This document shows positions 7,628 to 17,150 of a DNA stretch of 64,000 nt, piece by piece. Each line of letters begins with the position of its first letter. The first letter of the stretch is position 1. The position numbers and the translations under genes are program-made. Location: NCBI GenBank assembly GCA_963758365.1, contig CAVWVB010000001.1:868001-932000 (forward strand), given 5' to 3'. Under the pieces are notes generated by a model, which was given only the letters and a program-made list of their open reading frames with translations, did not search any database and was not told the origin of the DNA. This DNA is from Dokdonella_A sp963758365. Its GTDB lineage: Bacteria; Pseudomonadota; Gammaproteobacteria; Xanthomonadales; Rhodanobacteraceae.

Positions 7628-8776
7628 TCACTCGTGCAGGCGGCGGGTTTCCTTCGCATCCCTGCGATACGCGGCGCGCAGCAACTCGTGGAATTGGTGA
7701 ACGCCACTCTCGCGGCGCGGATTCAGGCTGCCGGCGCGGTACGACCCGGAAGCGAGGCCGCGCTGCACCTGTTCGCAGATCGCGATGTCCTCCTTTTGCA
7801 CGACATCGCTGAACGCGAGATCGCGTTCACGCCGGTCGGCGGCAGCTTCGCGCGGATAGTGGAAGTCGAACTCGACTCGGCAGCGCCCGGCACCAAGCGG
7901 CAGCACGCGATTGGTCTGCAGGCGGCCCGGCAGGATGTTGAGCATCGTGTTGGGCCAGATCCAGTAGTACAGGGCGTCGCCGTTGCCGTAGAGGTCGCCG
8001 CTGCTCTCGAGCGGACTCCACTGCAGGGAATGCCAGCGCGCAAGCTCGGTCAGGTAACTGCGGTAGTCGAGCATCCGGTTGAGCTCCGGATGCACATGCG
8101 GCAGGTGGTAGCCTTCGAGGAAGTTGTCGACGTAGACCTTCCAGTCGCATTCGATGTCATAGGCGACCCGTCGCTGCAGGCAATGGTCCGCGAACGCGCC
8201 AGGCCCGATGCGCGTGTCGATGCCGTCGAGCACCTCTGCGAGCGGTGGCACATCGGCGAGGGCGGCGAATACGAGTCCCTGCCATGTCGCGACCCGTGCC
8301 TCGGGCAGATGCACCTGGCCGGGCGCGAACGCGGTTGCCGCATCCATCTCCGGTGCGCTCAGCAGACGGCCATCGAGCGCGTACGTCCAGCCGTGATAGC
8401 GACAGCGCAGGCGTGTTGCTGCGCGCCCGTCGCAGAGTGCGATCGGCCCTGCGCGATGGCGGCAGACGTTGTGCAGCGCACGCAGCTGGCGATCCTCGCC
8501 GCGCACGATCACGAGCGGAACACCGGCGATTGCGGTCACCACGTGGTCGCCGATGTTCTCGAGCCGGCCCGCGTGCGCGACGAGCTGCCAGCTGCGCGCA
8601 AGCACCGCGCGACGATCGCGCTCGGGCGCTTCGGCGCCGACGTAGAACGACGCGGGCAACGCGAGGGCGCCGTCCAGCCGCTGCGGGTCGAGGTCGTCTC
8701 GACGCGCGCGGTCGAGGATCTCGTCTTCGAGTGTCCCGTTGTGGGTCGGATCGTCGCGGGTCGCGTGCATGGGCAT
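7628..8776 (-). CDS. Rieske non-heme iron oxygenase, alpha subunit
   Basis: About 382 residues. The Rieske [2Fe-2S] site is intact: Cys105-x-His107 and Cys125-x2-His128 in NVCRHRAG and CRYHGWTY. The catalytic mononuclear iron site is also present, with the two histidines in DNFLEGYHLPHVH and the aspartate in QKEDIAICEQVQRGL. This arrangement resembles the choline monooxygenase/GbcA branch acting on quaternary amines as well as several aromatic oxygenases, so the substrate cannot be named. No reductase or ferredoxin gene is adjacent. The start is uncertain: ATG 8776, ATG 8770 and ATG 8809 are in frame and none has a strong ribosome-binding site. Confidence 0.9.
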   Translation of the reverse strand: MPMHATRDDPTHNGTLEDEILDRARRDDLDPQRLDGALALPASFYVGAEAPERDRRAVLARSWQLVAHAGRLENIGDHVVTAIAGVPLVIVRGEDRQLRALHNVCRHRAGPIALCDGRAATRLRCRYHGWTYALDGRLLSAPEMDAATAFAPGQVHLPEARVATWQGLVFAALADVPPLAEVLDGIDTRIGPGAFADHCLQRRVAYDIECDWKVYVDNFLEGYHLPHVHPELNRMLDYRSYLTELARWHSLQWSPLESSGDLYGNGDALYYWIWPNTMLNILPGRLQTNRVLPLGAGRCRVEFDFHYPREAAADRRERDLAFSDVVQKEDIAICEQVQRGLASGSYRAGSLNPRRESGVHQFHELLRAAYRRDAKETRRLHE

Positions 8777-8945
8777 TGCCGGGAGGGTCGATGCATCGTA
8801 CGGGCGCACGCCCCCCGCGCCAAGTCACCGCGGCGGAAATGCACGCGGCCGCGTACCCGCAGCGCCACGGCATGCCCATGCGGGGCCCGGCGCATGCTGG
8901 CGGCCGCTGCTAGGATACGCGGTCAGTCCCGCCCGCGATCAATCG

Positions 8946-10646
8946 ATGGCTTCCCATCCCGGCTCTCAAGATGCTCGCGCATTCTGGCTCCTGATGCTGT
9001 TCGCACTGGTCGTGCTCGGTGCGGGCATCGGCCTGCGCGACCCGTGGCCATCGGACGAGCCGCGCTTCGCGCTCGCCGCGAAGCAGATGGTCGACTCGGG
9101 CGACTGGCTGTTCCCGCATCGCGGGCGCGAGCTGTACTCGGACAAGCCGCCGGTGCTGTTCTGGATGCAGGCGTCCGCATACGAGGTCGTGCGCAACTGG
9201 CGCATCGCGTTTCTGCTGCCCTCGCTGCTGGCCGGATTGCTGACGCTCGGACTGACCTGGGATCTCGGCCGGCGCCTGTGGAACCCGCGTGTCGGCTGGC
9301 TGGCCGCGGCGGCGCTGCTGGCGACGTTCCAGTTCGTCTACCAGTTCAAGCGCGCGCAGATCGACCCGCTCGTGGTGTGCTGGATCACCCTCGCGAACTG
9401 GGGTCTGCTGCTGCATTTCCTGCGTGGACCCGATTGGCGCGCGTACTGGCTCGGCTGCTTCGCCGCGGGCGTCGGGGTGATCACCAAGGGCGTCGGCATA
9501 CTCGCGTTGCTGATGTTCGCGCCGTACCTGTTCGCGCGCGCTCGCGGCTGGGAGGGCATCGCCACGACGACGCGTTCGGCATGGCGCTGGAGCGCGGGTG
9601 CCGCGCTGTTCGTGCTGCCGATCGCGCTCTGGGTCGTTCCGATGTGGCTGACCGCGCACGCGCGCGCAACGCCCGCATACACGGCCTATGTCAACGATAT
9701 CCTGTTCCATCAGACCGCGGGACGCTACGCGCATTCCTGGGACCACGCGCACTCGTTCCTGTACTACCTGCCGATCGTGCTGTTCAGCTGGTTTCCGTTG
9801 TCGCTGACCTATCCGGGCACGTTTCCGCGCTGGCGGCGCGCACTGCGGCAGCGCGACGCGCGCGTCCTGCTGCCGCTGGTCTGGGTTGGTCTGATGCTCG
9901 TGTTCTTCTGCATTCCGGGCGGCAAGCGCGACGTGTACATCATGCCCGCGCTGCCGATGCTCGCGCTGGTCAGCGCGCCTTATCTGGACGAACTGATGCA
10001 GCAGACCTGGCTGCGTCGCGCGGGATTCTGGAGCATCGCGCTGCTCGGCGCGGCGCTCGTGCTGATCGGCGCCTCGGCCTGGCTCGGCATGCCGCTGCTG
10101 ACCCGGTTCGCCGCGCGCGATCTGCCCGATGCGGGCAGCGCGGTCTGGGTCGTCGCGACCGCGATCGGTGCCGCGATGCTGGCCAGCGCGGCATGGTTCC
10201 GCGTGCGGCGCGGCGTGCACGCGGCTGCGTTCGGTCTGTTCGGCATGTGGCTCGTCTGGAGCCTGGCCGGCTATCCGGTTCTCAATGCGGGCAGCTCCGC
10301 GCGTGAGGTCATGCAGCGGACCGACGCGATCATCGGCGCCGACGGCGAACTCGGCATGGTCGCCTGGAAGGAGCAGAACATGCTGATGGCCGGTCGCGCC
10401 GTCGTCGATTTCGGCTTCACCCGCGACTGGTCCGCGCAGTTCGAGGACGCGGTCCGATGGCAGGCCGAGGCGCCCGCGAAACGCTGGATATTCGTGCTCG
10501 CCGATGCGATGGGCGATTGCGTCGATCGCAAGCGCGCGCAGTTTGCCGGTCGCGCCAACCGTCGCGACTGGTGGGTGGTCCCGCAAGCTGCGGTGGTGCC
10601 GGGTTGCGTGCCCGGATCCGGCGCGGACGACGATTCCGACCCGTAG
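8946..10646 (+). CDS. ArnT-like GT-C membrane glycosyltransferase
   Basis: A 566-residue polytopic inner-membrane protein of the PMT_2/ArnT superfamily. The first membrane segment (about residues 13-29) is followed by the acidic catalytic loop RDPWPSDEPRFA (Asp37-Glu38), a hallmark of lipid-linked sugar transferases, and SDKPPVLFWMQ. About ten further hydrophobic segments follow and a soluble C-terminal part after residue 460. Such enzymes move a sugar from a polyprenyl carrier to lipid A or another acceptor on the periplasmic face. No arn genes are nearby, so the sugar and acceptor are unknown. TAGGAT at 8911-8916 may be its -10 box. Confidence 0.87.
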   Translation: MASHPGSQDARAFWLLMLFALVVLGAGIGLRDPWPSDEPRFALAAKQMVDSGDWLFPHRGRELYSDKPPVLFWMQASAYEVVRNWRIAFLLPSLLAGLLTLGLTWDLGRRLWNPRVGWLAAAALLATFQFVYQFKRAQIDPLVVCWITLANWGLLLHFLRGPDWRAYWLGCFAAGVGVITKGVGILALLMFAPYLFARARGWEGIATTTRSAWRWSAGAALFVLPIALWVVPMWLTAHARATPAYTAYVNDILFHQTAGRYAHSWDHAHSFLYYLPIVLFSWFPLSLTYPGTFPRWRRALRQRDARVLLPLVWVGLMLVFFCIPGGKRDVYIMPALPMLALVSAPYLDELMQQTWLRRAGFWSIALLGAALVLIGASAWLGMPLLTRFAARDLPDAGSAVWVVATAIGAAMLASAAWFRVRRGVHAAAFGLFGMWLVWSLAGYPVLNAGSSAREVMQRTDAIIGADGELGMVAWKEQNMLMAGRAVVDFGFTRDWSAQFEDAVRWQAEAPAKRWIFVLADAMGDCVDRKRAQFAGRANRRDWWVVPQAAVVPGCVPGSGADDDSDP

Positions 10647-10715
10647 GCACGGCGACCCGATCGTGCGTGCGCCCCGGCGCGCTACACTCGGCGACCCCGA
10701 CATCCCGAAGCGATC

Positions 10716-11411
10716 GTGGAACCCGAATCCTCCGCCGTGCCACCCGAACCCGCCGTGCCGCCCGCGCTCGAAGCGGTCGAGGCGCGCATCCTCGGCTGCC
10801 TCGTCGAAAAGGCCGCGGCGACTCCGGAAGCGTATCCGCTGACCGAAAACGCGATCGTCGCCGCATGCAACCAGAAGACCAGTCGCGAGCCGCACATGCA
10901 TCTGCAGCCCGGCGCCGTTGCGCATGCCCTGCGCGTGATGGAAGGCAGGGGCCTGGTCAGGGTCGCGCCGGTTTCGCAGCGCGCGCGGCGCTACGAACAT
11001 CGCTTCGACGAGATCTACGGCACCACCGCGCGCCAGCGTGCGGTACTGTGCCTGCTGTTGCTGCGCGGGCCGCAGACGCAGGCCGAGCTGCTGACTCGCA
11101 GCGAACGCCTGGCGGCCTTTCCGGGTATCGACGACGTGCGCGACACGCTCGGTCGCCTGATAGAGCGCGCGCCGCCGCTGGTCGTTTGTGTTGGCCGCGC
11201 ACCGGGTCAGCGCGAAGACCGTTACATGCACCTGCTGAGCGGGCCGGTCGAGGCCGCCACCGCGTTCGCGCCGTCAGCGGCCGGAGCGGCGGCCACCCCT
11301 GCGCGTGCGGATCTGCGCGAGCGCGTCGAACGACTCGAAGCCGCAGTGGAGAGCCTGCGCGGCGAGGTAGCCGACCTGCGCACGCGTGTCGAGGGAATAC
11401 CGGCGCAGTGA
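10716..11411 (+). CDS. YceH family protein (UPF0502/DUF480)
   Basis: A 231-residue protein with the DUF480 double winged-helix pattern: LEAVEARILGCLVEKAAATPEAYPLTENAI, the family hallmark ACNQKTSREP, then a second repeat with GPQTQAELLTRSERL. The C-terminus is a short coiled coil (LRERVERLEAAVESLRGEVADLR). Biochemical function of the family is not established; the folds suggest DNA binding. The start is GTG 10716, and TACACT at 10683-10688 may serve as a -10 box. It stands between two unrelated exported or membrane proteins. Confidence 0.9.
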   Translation: MEPESSAVPPEPAVPPALEAVEARILGCLVEKAAATPEAYPLTENAIVAACNQKTSREPHMHLQPGAVAHALRVMEGRGLVRVAPVSQRARRYEHRFDEIYGTTARQRAVLCLLLLRGPQTQAELLTRSERLAAFPGIDDVRDTLGRLIERAPPLVVCVGRAPGQREDRYMHLLSGPVEAATAFAPSAAGAAATPARADLRERVERLEAAVESLRGEVADLRTRVEGIPAQ

Positions 11412-11536
11412 AATGGCCGCGGCGGTCCGGCACGTTTGCGCTGCGCGCGCGGTCGAAATCGGACGCCGCGGTTCCACGCGTGTACGCAAGGTGGCTTCAG
11501 GTTAGGCTGGGCACCCCGAAGCATCCAGGATTGATC

Positions 11537-12661
11537 ATGCACAGCCGCCGCGTTGTCCTTGTTCTCGGTGTGCTCGCGGCGGCGTCGGCGCATGCGGCGC
11601 CGACCGCTCCGCAGCCCATCGCAAGCAGCGCGACGACCGCTGTCGGCGTCGATGCCGAAGCAGCCTATCGCATCGATATTCCGGCGCAGTGGAATCGCGG
11701 TCTCGTCGTGTTCTTCCACGGCTACGAGACCGCGCCGAAGGCGTATGCGAAAGACGAACCGATCGGGCCGATGCTTGCGCAGGTGCTGCAGCGAGGCTAC
11801 GCGGTGATCCAGTCCGGCTATGCGAAGCCGGGCTGGGCGGTCGAGGAGGGCAGCGCGGACAGCGAGCGCCTGCGGCGCCGCTTCGTCGCCGAGCACGGCA
11901 AGAGCGGGCCGACCTATGCGATGGGCATGTCGATGGGCGGCACGCTGACCGTGATGGCGATCGAAAGCCATCCCGCGATCTACGACGGCGCCCTTTCGCT
12001 GTGCGGCGCGATCGAGCCGACCGATCGCATGATGCAGCGCGACTTCGCGATGCGCGCCGCGTTCGACTACTACTTTCCCGGCGTGTTCGGCGCGCTCGTT
12101 CCGATTCCGGACGCCTACGAGCCGGGCGCCGAAGTCGCTGCGAAGATCGCTGCCGCGATGCAGGCGAATCCGCAGGGCGCGGCCGCGTTCCGTGCGCTTT
12201 ACGGCGCGAGCGATCCGCATAGCCTGCCCGACGTGATCGCATCGACGACCTACGACCTCAAGGAGATGCAGCAGCGAACGCACGGCAATCCGTTCGGCAA
12301 CGCCGATCTCGTCTATACCGGCTCGGGCGATGACTTCGCGCTCAACGACGGCGTGCGCCGCTATCGCGCGGAAGCGCGCGCTGCGGCCTACGTGTCGCGC
12401 TGGTACACGCCCAGCGGCAAGTTGCTCAAACCGCTGCTCGCGCTGCACGACAGCGGCGATCCGCTCGTGGTCGCGTCGACCGCGTTCGACTATGCGCTGG
12501 CCGTGCAGCGCGCGAGTCGTGCGGACAACTTCGTGCAGCAGTACGTCAATGCCGAAGGCCACTGCGTGTTCACGCCCGAGCAGGTCGGCCACGCGTTCGA
12601 CGAACTCGTCGCGTGGACGCGCGAGGGCCGACGTCCCGAATCGGGGCGTCTGCGCCCATGA
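11537..12661 (+). CDS. Exported alpha/beta hydrolase
   Basis: A 374-residue protein with a clear Sec signal peptide (residues 1-20, ending AAASAHA). The alpha/beta-hydrolase triad is visible: nucleophile Ser132 in GMSMGG, Asp in LALHDSGDPLV and His in NAEGHCVF; the oxyanion segment FFHGYE is near residue 60. It is probably a periplasmic or secreted esterase or peptidase. The substrate cannot be told from sequence. It precedes a large exported protease after a 175-base gap; a shared role in nutrient scavenging is possible but unproven. Confidence 0.85.
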   Translation: MHSRRVVLVLGVLAAASAHAAPTAPQPIASSATTAVGVDAEAAYRIDIPAQWNRGLVVFFHGYETAPKAYAKDEPIGPMLAQVLQRGYAVIQSGYAKPGWAVEEGSADSERLRRRFVAEHGKSGPTYAMGMSMGGTLTVMAIESHPAIYDGALSLCGAIEPTDRMMQRDFAMRAAFDYYFPGVFGALVPIPDAYEPGAEVAAKIAAAMQANPQGAAAFRALYGASDPHSLPDVIASTTYDLKEMQQRTHGNPFGNADLVYTGSGDDFALNDGVRRYRAEARAAAYVSRWYTPSGKLLKPLLALHDSGDPLVVASTAFDYALAVQRASRADNFVQQYVNAEGHCVFTPEQVGHAFDELVAWTREGRRPESGRLRP

Positions 12662-12836
12662 GTCGGTGTGGGGCGGCGGTGCCGGGAACGCGAGCATGGC
12701 CCTCGACGCACGCGCTCGACGGCGAGCAAGCGGGCGTGCATGCGAATCCGACGCCGGCAGGGAGCGGTTCGAAAAGCCTCTCCGGGAGACGATCGCAGGA
12801 TGCGCGGTTCTGCAAACTGATTGCCGGGGGATGCCG

Positions 12837-15302
12837 ATGACAGCGAAGCGCGGCCCGATCATCGCGGTCCTCGGCGCCTGTTTCGCGCTGGTGTCGCCCG
12901 CACATGCCGCGGCACCGGCTGCCGTTGCCGTGCAGGCACCGACCGACATTGCGACCGCGACCCGCGGCAGCGAACGCGTCGACGGCTTCTTCGACGTCTA
13001 TCGCGACGCCGCCAAGGGGCGTGTCCTGCTCGGCGTGCACGAACTCGATACGCCGTTCCTGCTGATCACGTCGCTGCCCTGGGGCCTCGGTTCCAACGAC
13101 GTCGGTCTTGATCGCGGCCAGAGCGGGGCAGCCCGCCTGGTCGAATTCCGTCGCGTCGGCGCGCGCGTGCTGCTGGTCGAGGACAACACGAAGTTCCGCG
13201 CGCTGTCGTCGAATCCGGACGAGGCCCTGAGCGTGCGCGAGGCGTTTGCGGAATCGGTGCTCTGGGCCGGCGACGTGATCGCCGAGCGCACCGGTGCCAG
13301 CGCGCGGATCGTGATAGACGCCACGCCGTTGCTGACCTCGGACCTGCACGGCATCGCACGCCAGCTGGCCGATACCCAGCAGGGCAAATACGAGATCGAC
13401 GAAAAGCGCAGCGCAGCCGTGCTGGCCGATGCGAAGAGCTTTCCGGACAACACCGAACTCGAAGCGATGCTGACCTTCAAGGGGCCCGGCGCTGCGCAGT
13501 ACGTCAAGGATGTCGCGATGGATGCGCAGAGCCTGACCCTGCGCCAGCACCTGAGCCTGGTGCGTCTGCCGCCGCCGGGTTACCTGCCGCGTGCCTACCA
13601 TCCGGGGTCGGGCGCGTTCAGCGTAGGCTGGTACGACTACGCGCAACCGCTCGCGGCAAGCCTCGACCGGCGCTTCCAGCCGCGCTTCCGGCTCGAGAAG
13701 ACCGATCCCGAGGCCGCGCGGAGTCCGGTCAGGAAGCCGATCGTGTTCTACGTCGACCGCGGCGCGCCCGAGCCGGTGCGCTCGGCATTGCTGGAAGGCG
13801 CGAACTGGTGGCAGAGCGCGTTCGAAAAGGCCGGCTTCAAGGATGCGTACCGCGTCGAGCTGCTGCCCGCGGGTGTCGATCCGATGGACGTGCGCTACAG
13901 CCTGATCACCTGGGCACACCGGCAGACGCGCGGCTGGTCCTACGGCCAGCCGATCGTCGATCCGCGCAGTGGCGAAATCATCAGGGGTTCGGTCACGCTG
14001 GGTTCGCAGCGCGTGCGCCAGGACATCCTGATTGCCGAGAGTCTGCTCGCGCCGTACGACAAGGCGAATGCGGACGACCTCGAGCGCGAAGCCGAGCGCG
14101 CCGCACTCGCGCGCCTGCGCCAGCTTGCCGCGCACGAAGTCGGCCACGCGCTCGGCTTCGCGCACAATTTCGCGGCGAGCCGGCTCGGCAATGGATCGGT
14201 GATGGACTACCCGCACCCGCTGCTGGCGTTCGACGCGAACGGAAACATCACTCTCGAGCACGCATACGGCGTCGGCGTCGGCCCCTGGGACGATTTCCTG
14301 GTCGCGCACGCGTATGCGCAGTTCGCGCCCGGCACCGAGGCCGCGTCACTCGCGAAGTTGCGCGCGGATATCGCGCGGGCCGGATTCCGCTACCTGAGCG
14401 ACCCGGATTCGCGCAGTCCGGGCGATGCCGAACCGGACGGCCTGCTCTGGGACTTCGGCCCCGACACGCTGACTGCGTTCGACCAGCTCATGGCAGTGCG
14501 CAGGAAGGCCCTCGATGGATTCTCGATCGGCGTGCTGCCGGCGGACCGCGAGGTCGGCGAACTCGAGGCGCGACTGGTTCCGGTGTATCTGCTGCAGCGT
14601 TACCAGACCGAGGCGGTCGCGCGCCTGCTCGGCGGCGCCGACTACGCATATTCGCAAGCAGCCGATCGCGCAGCCGGCACGCGCCCGGTTGCGGCCGAGC
14701 GCCAGCGCGCCGCTCTCGAGCGTCTCGTCGCGACCTTGGGTGCCGACCAGCTCGCGCTGCCGGCAAACGTGCTCGACCTGCTGACGCCACCCGCCAACGA
14801 GTACCAGCGCACGCGTGAGTACTTCGCGACCCGCAGCGCACCGTTGTTCGATCCGTTCGCTGCGGTCGAGGCGTCGGCCGCGCTGACCGCACAATTCCTG
14901 TTCGCGCCCGAGCGGCTGAACCGGCTCGCCTGGCAGCACGCGCGTGACGAGGGTCAACCCGGCATCGCCGAAGTGCTCGCGGCGACGTTCCGCGGCACCT
15001 GGCAGCGCGACGCGCTCGCGCGCGACGTTCCGGGCGGCGCGGCCGTGCAGATCGCCGCGAACTGGGTCGTGCTCGATGCGCTGCTGCACGCGCTCGATGC
15101 GGCCCGGTTGCATGCGCAGGTCGATGCCGACCTGCGCGCAGCGCTGCAGCAGTGGCAGACATGGCTCGCGAAGAATCCGGGCTCCGACAGCCTCGCCGCG
15201 AGTCGCGCCGAGGCGGCGACGCTGATCCGCAAATATCTCGCCGATCCCAAGTCGGTCAAGCTCCGGCCGTTGCCGGTGATTCCGCCGGGCGCCCCGATCT
15301 GA
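12837..15302 (+). CDS. Exported zinc metalloprotease (gluzincin, DUF5117/DUF4953 type)
   Basis: An 821-residue protein with a signal peptide (residues 1-22, ending SPAHA). The zinc site is His433-Glu434-x-x-His437 with the extended form HEVGHALGFAHNF, followed by GSVMDYPHP, a Met-turn-like feature. The N-terminal part matches the DUF5117-type propeptide region (GLDRGQSGAARLVEFRR; FKGPGAAQYVKDVAMDAQ) seen in large secreted proteases of this class. ATG 12837 is chosen, with GGGGG at the expected spacing; ATG 12831 is equally in frame. It is probably periplasmic or secreted and degrades protein substrates that remain unidentified. Confidence 0.9.
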   Translation: MTAKRGPIIAVLGACFALVSPAHAAAPAAVAVQAPTDIATATRGSERVDGFFDVYRDAAKGRVLLGVHELDTPFLLITSLPWGLGSNDVGLDRGQSGAARLVEFRRVGARVLLVEDNTKFRALSSNPDEALSVREAFAESVLWAGDVIAERTGASARIVIDATPLLTSDLHGIARQLADTQQGKYEIDEKRSAAVLADAKSFPDNTELEAMLTFKGPGAAQYVKDVAMDAQSLTLRQHLSLVRLPPPGYLPRAYHPGSGAFSVGWYDYAQPLAASLDRRFQPRFRLEKTDPEAARSPVRKPIVFYVDRGAPEPVRSALLEGANWWQSAFEKAGFKDAYRVELLPAGVDPMDVRYSLITWAHRQTRGWSYGQPIVDPRSGEIIRGSVTLGSQRVRQDILIAESLLAPYDKANADDLEREAERAALARLRQLAAHEVGHALGFAHNFAASRLGNGSVMDYPHPLLAFDANGNITLEHAYGVGVGPWDDFLVAHAYAQFAPGTEAASLAKLRADIARAGFRYLSDPDSRSPGDAEPDGLLWDFGPDTLTAFDQLMAVRRKALDGFSIGVLPADREVGELEARLVPVYLLQRYQTEAVARLLGGADYAYSQAADRAAGTRPVAAERQRAALERLVATLGADQLALPANVLDLLTPPANEYQRTREYFATRSAPLFDPFAAVEASAALTAQFLFAPERLNRLAWQHARDEGQPGIAEVLAATFRGTWQRDALARDVPGGAAVQIAANWVVLDALLHALDAARLHAQVDADLRAALQQWQTWLAKNPGSDSLAASRAEAATLIRKYLADPKSVKLRPLPVIPPGAPI

Positions 15303-15344
15303 ACGGGTGGCGGTAGGTCGGAACGCGTTCGATGGTCCGGCTGG

Positions 15345-16829
15345 TCATGGAATCTCGAAACCGTTGCTGAAGATCGAATAGCCGTCGTCGTAGCGGGCCA
15401 TCGCGAAATCGGCATTCGAGGCGTACGTGGACATTCCCTGCGTCCAGGTGCGGGCGAATCCGGCAACGAGAATGCCGCCCGCATCCGCCTTGATCGCCGC
15501 GATCGTGTCGCCCAGGGCGTCGTCATTCGAAAATCGCGTGACGAGCGACCCGTTGATGCCGAATCGCGCATCAGGAGTGCCGTCGGGAAGCAGGCGTGCG
15601 AGCGCGAACGGAGCAGCGGCGGCGGAAGGCGAAACGACCACCTCGCCGCCGTTCGTGAACAGGTAGCCGATCGCGCTTGCGTGACCGCCGATGAGGATAG
15701 CGCCGTGACTGTCGATCGCAATCGCGTGGGCTTCACAGTCATCGTCGCCGAAGCGCAGTGGAACGAGTCCGGAGTTGCCGAAACTCGCGTCCAGCGATCC
15801 GTTCATCGCATAGCGCGCCACGAGAAATTCGTTGTAGCCGGTGCTTTCGGCTGCGCGGCCTGCGGCGACGATCCGGCCGTCTGGCTGCAGTGCCATTGCG
15901 GTCATGTCCGAATGGAAGTAGCCCGCACCGGTGAATCCGGTCATCACCTTGCCAGCCGAACCGAATTGGCTGTCGAGAACTCCTGCCGGCGTGTATCGCG
16001 CCAGGCCGAACACCCAGCCGCCGTTGGCCAGGCTGTAGACAGTGCCACCTACGACGATGCGCCCGGTCGAATCGATCGCGACCGTCAGGCCATTGCTCAC
16101 GTCACCGTCGAACGCGGTCTGCGCCACGCCACCCGAGCCGAATGTCGAATCCGGCGTGCCGTTGGCGTCGTAGCGGGCAACCGCGAAGCTCGAGGGATCC
16201 TTGAACATGGAGCCGCTGTAGCTGAGGCCTGCTGCAACGATCTTTCCGTCCGTCTGCAGCGCGAGCGACAGAATCGCGTCCGTATAGGTCGCAGTCGGAT
16301 TCGTGAGCACGACTCCGGCGTTCCCGAAGCTGGCGTCGAGCGAGCCGTCGGCCAGGTATCGCACGAGTGCGAATCCCAGATCGTTGCCGAGGAGGCCGGA
16401 ATCGCTGTATCCGCCGATGACGATGCGGCCATCGGGCTGTACGAGGACGCTCGTCGCGATATTGAAGAAGCTGGACGGCAGATGGCTGGTGACCTTGCCG
16501 CCTGTACCGAAGGTCTGGTCGGGTGTGCCGTTGCGCAGGTAGCGTGCGACCGCGAAGTCCTTGGCACCGAAACTGTTGGCAATGAGCGTCGATCCGGCGA
16601 GGACGATCCTGCCATCCGATTGCAGCGCGAGTCCCCCGGCTTGGTCCTCGGTGCCCGTGAAGTCGGTGGTCACCAGGCCAGCGCTGCCGAACCCCGGATC
16701 GAGATCGCCGGGATTTGCGTTGGCGTGGTGCACGCAGGCCATCGCCGCGAGCAGAACGCCCGCGACGACCTGGGCCGGATGGTCGAGGTGAAAGCAGCCA
16801 TTGACAGAACTGGTTCGCTCGGTCGACAC
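15345..16829 (-). CDS. Delta-60 repeat surface protein with IFSNGFE tail
   Basis: A 494-residue protein. The start is GTG 16829, chosen because AGGAGG lies just upstream and a signal peptide follows (VVAGVLLAAMACVHHANA). The rest is about seven repeats of 50-65 residues of the delta-60 type, each with cores such as ALQSDGRIVLAGST, FAVARYLRNGTPDQTFG and GKV, which probably build a beta-propeller. It ends YSIFSNGFEIP; I recall similar short IF-x-x-GFE tails on exported proteins of this bacterial group, probably sorting or anchoring signals. The gene lies downstream of mfd on the same strand after a 321-base gap. Confidence 0.85.
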   Translation of the reverse strand: MSTERTSSVNGCFHLDHPAQVVAGVLLAAMACVHHANANPGDLDPGFGSAGLVTTDFTGTEDQAGGLALQSDGRIVLAGSTLIANSFGAKDFAVARYLRNGTPDQTFGTGGKVTSHLPSSFFNIATSVLVQPDGRIVIGGYSDSGLLGNDLGFALVRYLADGSLDASFGNAGVVLTNPTATYTDAILSLALQTDGKIVAAGLSYSGSMFKDPSSFAVARYDANGTPDSTFGSGGVAQTAFDGDVSNGLTVAIDSTGRIVVGGTVYSLANGGWVFGLARYTPAGVLDSQFGSAGKVMTGFTGAGYFHSDMTAMALQPDGRIVAAGRAAESTGYNEFLVARYAMNGSLDASFGNSGLVPLRFGDDDCEAHAIAIDSHGAILIGGHASAIGYLFTNGGEVVVSPSAAAAPFALARLLPDGTPDARFGINGSLVTRFSNDDALGDTIAAIKADAGGILVAGFARTWTQGMSTYASNADFAMARYDDGYSIFSNGFEIP

Positions 16830-17150
16830 AACGCCTCCTGACGGGTTATTGCATGTGCGGACCGTCAGCTGCGGACGTCCGGCCGGGCGCATCGTGCATA
16901 ACCCTTCGGGTGCAAGCAAGTGCCGGATACGACCGGCGGCAGGTCTCGTGGCCGGCCGGCAGGACCGACCTCGTGGTGACCGACGGCTCCACGCATGCAA
17001 ACAGGGACCACCGCGTATTTCTGGCCGTCAACGCCCGCGTTTTCCGGACCCGGCGTAGCGAATCAAGCGAAGGGAGTGGCAGCTGCTGTCATGGGTCGGC
17101 GCTGCCGCCGCCTACATTCGTCATTGCTGCCAGGGATCTTCGCCTCGCAC
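16830..17150. other. Intergenic region between mfd and the delta-60 gene
   Basis: A 321-base stretch with no convincing gene on either strand; short open frames here have atypical composition and no ribosome-binding site. It must hold the leader of the delta-60 gene, whose AGGAGG ribosome-binding site lies just to the right of 16829. I find no clear terminator after mfd, so readthrough from mfd cannot be excluded. Confidence 0.5.
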
